Positions 26,601 through 36,625 of a DNA stretch of 64,000 nucleotides are shown in pieces. Within the stretch, counting starts at the first letter, position 1; each line of letters starts with the position of its first letter. The notes under the pieces were generated by a model that did not search any database, was not told where the DNA came from, and saw nothing but the letters and a program-made list of their open reading frames with translations. Both the position numbers and the translations under genes were made by a program. Source of the stretch: Glandiceps talaboti (Eukaryota; Hemichordata; Enteropneusta; Spengelidae); the NCBI RefSeq assembly GCF_964340395.1, contig NC_135570.1, positions 17,610,822-17,674,821 of the forward strand. Reading direction: 5' to 3'.

Positions 26601-29600
26601 ATCTACACTACGGTATATGTTACTCCTACTTTACCTGTGTCTGATAGTACTTTTTCCAATCTACACTACGGTATATGTTACTCCTATTTTACCTGTATCT
26701 GGTAGTACTTTTTCCAATCTACACTACGGTATATGTTACTCCTATTTTACCTGTATCTGATAGTACTTTTTCCAATCTACACTACGGTATAAGTAACTCC
26801 TATTTTACCTGTATCTGATAGTTCTTTTTCCAATCTACACTACGGTATATGTTACTCCTATTTTACCTGTATCTGATAGTACTTTTTCCAATCTACACTA
26901 AGGTTTATGTTACTCCTATTTTACCTGTATCTGATAGTACTTTTTCCAATCTACACTACAGTATATGTTACTCCTATTTTACCTGTATCTGATAGTACTT
27001 TTTCCAATCTACACTACGGTATATGTTACTCCTACTTTACCTGTGTCTGATAGTACTTTTTCCAATCTACACTACGGTATATGTTACTCCTATTTTACCT
27101 GTATCTGATAGTACTTTTTCCAATCTACACTACGGTATATGTTACTCCTATTTTACTTGTATCTGATAGTACTTTTTCCAATCTACACTACGGTATAAGT
27201 TACTCCTATTTTACCTGTATCTGATAGTACTTTTTCCAATCTACTTTACCTGTATCTGATAGTACTTTTTCCAATCTACACTACAGTATATGTTACTCCT
27301 ATTTTACCTGTATCTGATAGTACTTTTTCTAATCTACACTACAGTATATGTTACTCCTATTTTACCTGTATCTGATAGTACTTTTTGCAATCTACTTTAC
27401 CAGTATCTGATAGTACTTTTTCCAATCTACACTAAGGTTTATGTTACTCCTATTTAACCTGTATCTGATAGTACTTTTTCCAATCTACACTACGGTATAT
27501 GTTACTCCTATTTTACCTGTATCTGATAGTACTTTTTCCGATCTACACTACAGTATATGTTACTCCTATTTTACTTGTATCTGATAGTACTTTTTCCAAT
27601 CTACACTACCTGTATCTGATAGTACTTTTTCCAATCTACACTACGGTATATGTTACTCCTATTTTACCTGTATCTGATAGTACTTTTTCCAATCTACTTT
27701 ACCTGTATCTGATAGTACTTTTTCCAATCTACACTAAGGTTTATGTTACTCCTATTTTACCTGTGTCTGATAGTACTTTTTCCAATCTACACTACGGTAT
27801 ATGTTACTCCTATTTTACCTGTATCTGATAGTACTTTTTCCAATCTACACTAAGGTTTATGTTACTCCTATTTTACCTGTATCTGATAGTACTTTTTCCA
27901 ATCTACACTACGGTATAAGTTACTCCTATTTTACCTGTATCTGATAGTACTTTTTCCAATCTACACTATGGTATATGTTACTCCTATTTTACCAGTATAT
28001 GATTTTTCTGAGCATTTAATTTGTGTCTGACACTGACCATGTAATTTGAGTCTGACACTGAACATCTAAATTATGTCCGACGCTGAGCAACTTATTTATG
28101 TCTGACACTGAGCATCTAATTTGTGTCCGACACTGAACATGTAATTTGAGTCTGACACTGAGCAACTTCTTTGAGTCAGACATTGAGCGACTTATTTGAG
28201 TCCGACACTGAGCATGTATTTTTTGTGTCCGACACTGAGCATGTAATTTGTATCCGACACTGAGCATCTAATTTGTGTCCAACACTGAGCATGTAATTTG
28301 AGTCTGACACTGAACATCTAAATTGTGTCTGACACTGAGCATCTAATTTATGTCCGACACTGAGCAACTTATTTATGTCTGACAATGAGCATCTGATTTG
28401 AGTCTGACACTGAGTGAGTTATTTGAGTCTGACAATGAGTAGTTGGTAATTAGAGAATTTGGAGTAATTTGTGTTTATGTAATTTCTTCTACTTGTCTCC
28501 CATTCGTTTACTAGATAATGCTTACTTAACCTTTAGATTGGAATACAGAAACTTTACCACTGGACTCCAATGGACTTGTGATTATTCATGTGTCATTTTT
28601 ATCAGCTAGATGTTTGCATGTAGTTGTTAATTAGAGCGTTGAAAACTGTTGTTACGGTTTTACATGCACTACTTTGAATATTTGTGTTACATTGTTAGAA
28701 CGTTTCACCACATGTGCCATTGGTTTCACATTGCATGCATTGCACAAGCGGACTATCTTGCTGGAGAATTCGCCAAGATAAATTCATACGATTGTTACGC
28801 TAACGTAACAGTAACATTGTACTCTGATGTACCGATGTAGGTGAAGTACTTCGAAAGTTACACTGTTCCAATGTTAGATGTACTCCAGTGTACATCACCG
28901 AGAGTACTTTCGATGTTACACGGACAAGTTGTCTGCCGACGTACCATACCGCCCTCCCTGGCGTCACATACTGACAAGAAGTCGCGCGACCATCCAGAGG
29001 TCAGGCGACGACCATTTTATCAGACGACAGCAAATACTCTTGTAATTTTCACTGTGTTGTCTACAAAATACGGGAAAGACTACTTATTTTTGGCTTACAT
29101 AAAGAGAGAAACTTTAGCGGCATACAAGAGTAACGTTATGTGAAACACCCTCCGAAATTATAGTGAGATGCATCCGTATTTACTATGATATATACAGGCA
29201 AGAGAACATGATAAAGTACTTGTGTACTTTAATATCTTATCTTTATCTGGACTAATCCTGCCATCCTGTAAACTTGTCTATTGTATACATCTCACCCTTG
29301 CTAGACTAGATTAAGATAAAGTACACACTGTCTCACCCCTTGCCAGGCTAGGTGATGATAATACTGAGATAAAATTGTACACATTCGGATGGGGGACACA
29401 CACAGCATGCAGTGACATGGCGAAACAAATATGCCATACAACATTCACAAGCCTTGATATGGCTGAACAACCAGACATGTCTTATATTATAGTGTAGCTC
29501 ATATGAAGATCTGTGTAAAATTCGTTTTTTAAATGTTTACCGTTTCTTACTGTGCAGTCACTACTCCATTCATGGCACAGTAGTATGACTTATTTTTAAT

Positions 29601-32600
29601 ACTACTCTCCACAACTATTTTTCTCCGTAATTAAGTTCTCGTAATTTTGGCAAACTATTTTGGTCCGGGCCGTACTCTTGCATTTCATTCTTGAGACCAT
29701 GGACGTTTCCCTTATACTTCCATGTGCAGGCATATGATTTCTGACTTTGCTGGACTGGTTTTATTTGAACTACAAAGGTCAACCCAATTCACACCTTCTA
29801 AATCTCCCTTTAATTGTCTTACACTATCCATTACTGATAAGACTTCAGCAGCAACTCAGACAAGGAGTTGGTTATAACCCGCTACACAAACTTTAATATT
29901 AGCTCCAGTAGAGGACTGCTAATCCCGTACGTGTCAAACAATGTGTTAACATTATGACAGATAAAGGGTATAAGATAGACATAGAGGTAGCATGATTCCC
30001 AAAAACCCTAAGTGGGAAAATGGTTTGTTGCTTCATTTTTTACACTCTTACTTCCACACATTTAATACTTTTATCAACATGCCTTTTGGTCTGGCCTGGT
30101 GTACTAATCACTGTTGGGTGAAATATAATGGCCAGTGTAGTTGAATGTATAAACCAGAATATATAGAATAGAGTAGAATCTTTATTGCATCTTAAAACAA
30201 CATTCATCTGTGACAGTGTTTGGTGCCAGAACAAACTAATAGATGTATAAACTAGAATAATAGTAGTTAATATGTTTTATACAATAAATGTTAGGTTAGA
30301 TAAATGTAATTATGTTTCTTTATATATTTATTAGATGTTCTGTCATTTAAATATTTTTCTCAACAGGAAAGAATTGCCTTGCTTATTTAGATAATCACTT
30401 ACATTAAATGTTGTTTTTTAAAAAAATAACAAATACATTTTTACTGAGAATACTAGCATTAATATTGCCACACACCTACACATCCATGACATTCAGGTAT
30501 TTGTCTTGAATCTCTGAGGTCAAATGAAAGTAATTTCTCTTTCACAACACACTGTTATCTGTGATGATTAGGAATCCATTCTAACTGAGAGTTTTTAATC
30601 ACTGCCTCTAACTTAATTACCATGTTATTATACACATGTAAGCATAATATTTGAATGTGGGACAAGCTCACATGATTTAAATTTGAATATAAATTTCTTC
30701 CTTACAGAAACTTGATGAGCCGGCCATCTATATGATGTGAGAACAACAACAAATAAAGAAAACTAGGTGAGACTAATTTTATGCATTTCTGTATATAATG
30801 CTGGGGAATCAGAGAATTCATGTTCACCAATCATGCATAGCACTCTAAAACAGAGTTCTGGGTTGGAAGAGGCTTGTTGTATACTGGGGCTGGTCATTAC
30901 TAGATTTCCAGGTTGTAATCAAGTATCATATTCACCAGTAGAGAAGTATCTAAGAAGTTTCTTATTTTATACTTACCAATAAAAAGTATAAAATCACATT
31001 ATTAACAACAGAATTCACACTGTTAATACAGAGAGGTAACCATTTCAAGAATCTGCCCAAGCAATCAAGTCTTTTTTTGTTTTATTACTGTTTATTTTTC
31101 TCTCATAAAACAAAAACATTTATAAGTATCAGGTATTACATTCCCATTAACCAAACCATTTTTCTAAGTTTTATAGTACATAATTAATAAATAATGTGTA
31201 TGAATCTTATTGGAGTAAAATGATATTCTGGTGCAATGATTTAGTCAGAAACTTGAAAAAATCTTGACAGATGTTGTCATGCACTATATGTCATTATGTC
31301 ATTGTCTATACAGGTAAATACATATCTCATTCTGACATATATGAGTACAAATGTCCACTGTTCTGCCAAGTTTGTTCCAGTTCAATATTATTAGGTTTAA
31401 ATTAATGTCATTGTCTTCTTCTGCATTTTGTCATCTTTTCTATTTGAAACAAGATATAGCTGCTACCATAACTGTAGTTTTGAAAGTGTTTCCAGTCACT
31501 ATACTGCAACAAAAGAGTTTTAATAATATCGTTATATTTTCCTTGAATAGACTGTGTTAGTAATAGTAGGTTTCACAGTTTTAAAAATTCTCACCAATAC
31601 AGTCTCTCATAAAGTTAGTGTTTATTGGGGCAGTTATAATGTCCAAATATGGTATATTTATCCACAGACAAGTGATTTATCAGCACAGGAATCTACTTAT
31701 ACTATGTTTACATCTCTATAACAGTTGGGGTTCACTGATTGGATTAACAACTTTTTGTGCTTATTAAAGGAATTTGACCAGATATGGTTTAATAAAACAC
31801 CACATTGGCATCTAGTCTGCTGCCAGGTATCATGAACTGACAGACTAACACTTGGCAATGATCATGAAAGGAGTGTGCCATTTAAAATGATAATGTTGTT
31901 ATATTGATCAATATGTAAAGATGTTCCTATAAAAACAAAGTTGAACACAATCACAATAGTGTAGTGTAGTGTAGTCGTTAGTCAATCATAGTACAGTATA
32001 GTTGAGTTCTGTAGGGTATGGTAGTACAGTACAGTATAGCATAGTAATAGTATAGTGTATAGTATAGTACAGGATAGGATAGGATAGGATAGGATAGTAT
32101 AGTACAGTACGTACAGTATATTAGTACAGTATGGTATAGTATAGTACAGTATAGTACAGTATAGTATAGTATAGTATAGTACAGTACAGTACAGTACAGT
32201 ACAGTATATTAGTACAGTATGGTATATATATAGTATAGTACAGTACAGTACAATTACAGTGCAGTATAGTGTAGTATAGTATGGTATACTAGTATAGTAT
32301 AGTATAGTATAGTATAGTATAGTATAGTATAGTATAGTAGTATAGTATAGTATAGTGTAGCATAGTATAGTATAGTATAGTATAGTATAGTATAGTATAG
32401 TATAGAATAGTATAGTATAGTATAGTATAGTAGAGTAGAGTATGGTATAGTATAGTACATTGGTATAGTATAGTACATAGTACAGTATAGCACAGTATAG
32501 TACAGTATAGTATAGTATAGTATAGTATAGTATCATAGTATAGTATAGTATAGTATAGTATAGTATAGTATAGTATAGTATAATAGTAATCACCAAATCA

Positions 32601-35600
32601 AGTCCCCACGTTATGTAGTTTGATGTATCACTATTGATTATAGCTTAATGTATTTGGGTTCCTACACTCCTGAGTTTATATGTACATAGACAAAGAGTAT
32701 TATGAAAGAAAGGCTTGAAATTAAAAATTACTGTTTACAGTACTATTGTTGTGAAAGAATCTGTGAAACATTTCTAGAATAATGCATTGTGATCATCACA
32801 ACTTGTCACATGAACAGAGTGAACTTTTCAAAATGTAACTCCATGTATGGTACAATATGCTGTCATCTGTTATTTCACTACACCTATACAATTAGTCATA
32901 TTAAATTATTGTCATATCTTTGGAAAAGTATTTTTTAAAAACTCCTAAAATTTAGTGCAGACTTTTACAACTTTGTATGAATCTCAAAGGGGCACAGGCA
33001 GAGTTTAGACAGTTTTTACTTTGGTTAGTAATAAAAAATACTTTACATAAAACCATGGCTAAACTTATCAAGTATAGTGTTTACAACAATTCATGTAGCC
33101 GTAACATGTCACTTTTTGCCAACCATCCAACTCATGTGTTGTTCATGTAATGACAGGGATTTCCTCAGATTTGTTGATACGTACCAACAATTATATCATC
33201 AAATCTTTCATATATTATATCTAAATACCAGGATTGAGTTATATCAGTATCAAGTAATGAATGAGTGTGCTTCAGTAGGTTGAATACAATATGTAACACT
33301 TCGTAGGCAACAAAAAACTGTGTCCAAAAACTCTTAACTCAGCCTGTGCCCCTTTAAGCCTACCTTGGGTAGATTTTAGTAAAAAATAATTAATTTAAAA
33401 TGTAATATGATAATATCATATTACATCATATTAATATCATATGGTAATGGGGTTAAGCAAGGATATCCTCTAAGCCCGACATTGTTTAATATCTTTGTCA
33501 ATGATTTCATTACTGAACTCGCAAACACTGAAACAAATGCACAGATCGAGCTCAATAACAAAACAATCAACAGCCTTTTATATGCAGATGATATTGCATT
33601 GATGTCAACGTCCTATGAAGGAATACAGAATGCATTAGACTACCTTCATCGATACACAACAGACTGGCAATTACAAGTAAACACAAACAAAACACAAATA
33701 ATGGTATTCAGAAAAGCAGGATGCAAACAAGATACAAGACAATTCAAATGTGACTTGGAAGAAATAAAAACTACAGAACAATACACATATCTTGGTGTAA
33801 CATTCAAGGCCAATGGTTCTATGAGCTCCACAGCAGACAGACTCTTAGACAAAGCCAGCAAAGCTGCAAGAATCCAGTCACAGATATATACGACAATATG
33901 AACAGTACCAAGATAAAGGAAAACTCATGAATACAACACAACTACCTATCCTAACATATGCTGGAGAAATATGGGGTGTTCTCCAAAATCAAAGAACTTG
34001 GGACAAAACAAAGACAGAATAATTCCATCTACATTTTTTGCCACCAAATACTAAATGGCAGCAACAGAGTGAGCAAAATAGGATGCAGAATGGAACTTGG
34101 GAGAGAACCACTGATTAGTAGAATATACTACTCAGCAATAAACTATTACAAATACCTCAAGACATTAGACAATAACAACTTAGCCTATTATGCAATGAAT
34201 GACATGGAGAACAATAATTACACAGGTTCATGGCTAACTACCTTTGAACACAATTTACAATTATATAGCACCAAATATATCACAAATTTAACAAAACAAG
34301 AACTATACAACTCAATAAGACAATACTATATCAACCAATGGAATAAAAATAACAAAAGGGTAAACTCTAAATTACATACATACAACAACTTGAAAAATTC
34401 CCTGGAACAAGGAGAATACATTAAAGTAATGAACAATAAACAACACATCAAAACAATAGCCAAATTTAGATTGAGTTGCCATCAACTTGCCATTGAGAAG
34501 GGTAGACATACAAAACCCAAAACACTAATGGAAGACAGACTATGTAAACATTGTAAAGAAATAGAAGATGAAAGACATCATCTAATTCATTGTAAATTAT
34601 ATACAAAACAAAGAGATAAAATGTTTAATATTACTAGTACTGTAAACCCAAACTTTATACATTTAGATGGAGTAGAGCAATTTACATATATACTACAATC
34701 AAAATATAAGGATATTATAACTGCTCTTTTCATATACCTGAATAGTAGTAAATAGACAAACACTAGAACTATTCTATACTTTCATATTTATAACTTAGTT
34801 ATTTACTTAGATTATTATTAACTTTATTTCTTTTTAAATACCAAATTAGAAATGTAAAATTTTCTAAACAGTTGAAATAAAGTTTTATCTTATCTTATCT
34901 TATCTTATCTTATTACCAGATCCGTTTTTTGTTGCAGACATGTTGATGTATATACATTTACATGTTTACGCCTAGTCAAATTTGTTACATGTTTACGCCT
35001 AGTCAAATTTGTTACATGTTTACGCCTAGTCAAATTTGTTACATGTTTACGCCTAGTCAAATTTGTTACATGTTTACGCCTAGTCAAATTTGTTACATGT
35101 TCAAAACTGTAATGTGAAGAGAAAGAATAAACATGCAAGATTGTGAAATAAAATAGTTCAATGTGAGATAAAAAACAGCAACACATTCTTCAGTATGTGC
35201 ATAAATTGGTGACTACGGTGATTTATGAGAACACTTGATTTTGTGCATGTATTGGTATTAAAATATCAAACAATTTGTAACTTTTCAAATCAAATTTAGA
35301 AATATGAAGTGATTGTTAGAAAAAGTTTTATGTTACATTCAGTGGGTTTTGTAAAATGCTATCTATTTAAATTGCATCTACTGATCTAGAATAAATATTG
35401 TCACTTTGAGTTTGATTGACATGTGTAATTTAATTGTTTGTGTGTCTTACCTTTGAGCGTTTACACTTGTATATATGCCATGGCCCTTGGTACAAACACA
35501 TATACTTGAGTTTTGTGTTGCTTTTATCCAAGATCAAAACTAGGTATACGTGTAAAACAATGTTTGTAGCACATTTTCTAAGACCATGATGTAGAAACGG

Positions 35601-36576
35601 TCGAGTATGGCAGAACAGCGCAGTCGACTCACATGAAGATCGTACTTCGATCCGGAGATAAGCCACAACCAGAGTGATGTATAATTCTGACCTACTAGAC
35701 AAAAAATAATCATCCCAGCCCCCAAAAATATGAGGTTTTGAACCCCCAAAACCGCCCCCCCCCCCCTATGACCCCTTCGCAAGCTGGGGAATTGTGGGTA
35801 ATTTTCGAGGGCAGGGCTCCAGAGTAATACTAACGGTATGGCGAAAGTACACTAGCGGTATGCCTACACGCAGTAACAGAGTAGAGAGTTACGCTCCGTA
35901 ACTCCAACTCTCAGTTACAGAATGGAGTGTACTGCCGATGTAACTCTCTACACTGAGTAACTCAGCAGAGTGTACTTCTGAAAAATCTAGGTATATCGTT
36001 GTACCAGAGAAGTGAGTAACAGCGAAGGTACACAGTAGTACATCTAGAGTTACGCTTGTGGGGAATTTGCGTGTGTAGCATTGATGAGATGACTGTATTA
36101 TTGACCAGTTTAAGAGATATACATCCATTAAAATTTGTATTTTTCTCAAAGGTTTCTAAATGTTGTCTTTTATTATTATATGGATAAAGATTATAATTGT
36201 GTTTTCTAAAAAACAAATAATTACTTCCTGTGAGGTTTAATTGATATTGCCCACAACCAACCTGTACGTTTAATCAGTTCCATAATTCCATATGGCGTAG
36301 CCGGAAGTAAAGCTCTTTGATCCAAACAAAATCTGCCAACATTCATCACATGAAATCCATCTACATCTTTTTCAGGAACAACAGAATCACATACAGTCCT
36401 TTCATCTATGTGTGGTGGTACAGGTAATTGTACCAAGATGCCATCAACATCAGGGTTTTTGTTTAAATTGTTCACAAGATCTAATAATTCTTCCTCACTA
36501 ACGGTGGCTGGTCTTTGTATTGTTTCTGCACTGATACCTACACAATGTTACAATAAGATTGGTAATTAAATATCAC

Positions 36577-36625
<49 letters not shown>

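Noticed and set aside
19619-27828. Plus-strand frames of 78-109 codons rich in [10 protein letters not shown]
   Set aside because: They lie wholly inside the 58-bp satellite. The unit is not a multiple of three, and the frames recur only where block duplication repeats the same variants.
28016-28385. Minus-strand frames with CSVSD/LSVGH repeats
   Set aside because: By-products of the 25-bp minisatellite.
31982-32596. 204-codon minus-strand frame of Tyr/Ile/Leu/Thr repeats
   Set aside because: Translation of a TATAG pentanucleotide microsatellite; a 5-bp period gives a 5-codon repeat in every frame lacking stops.
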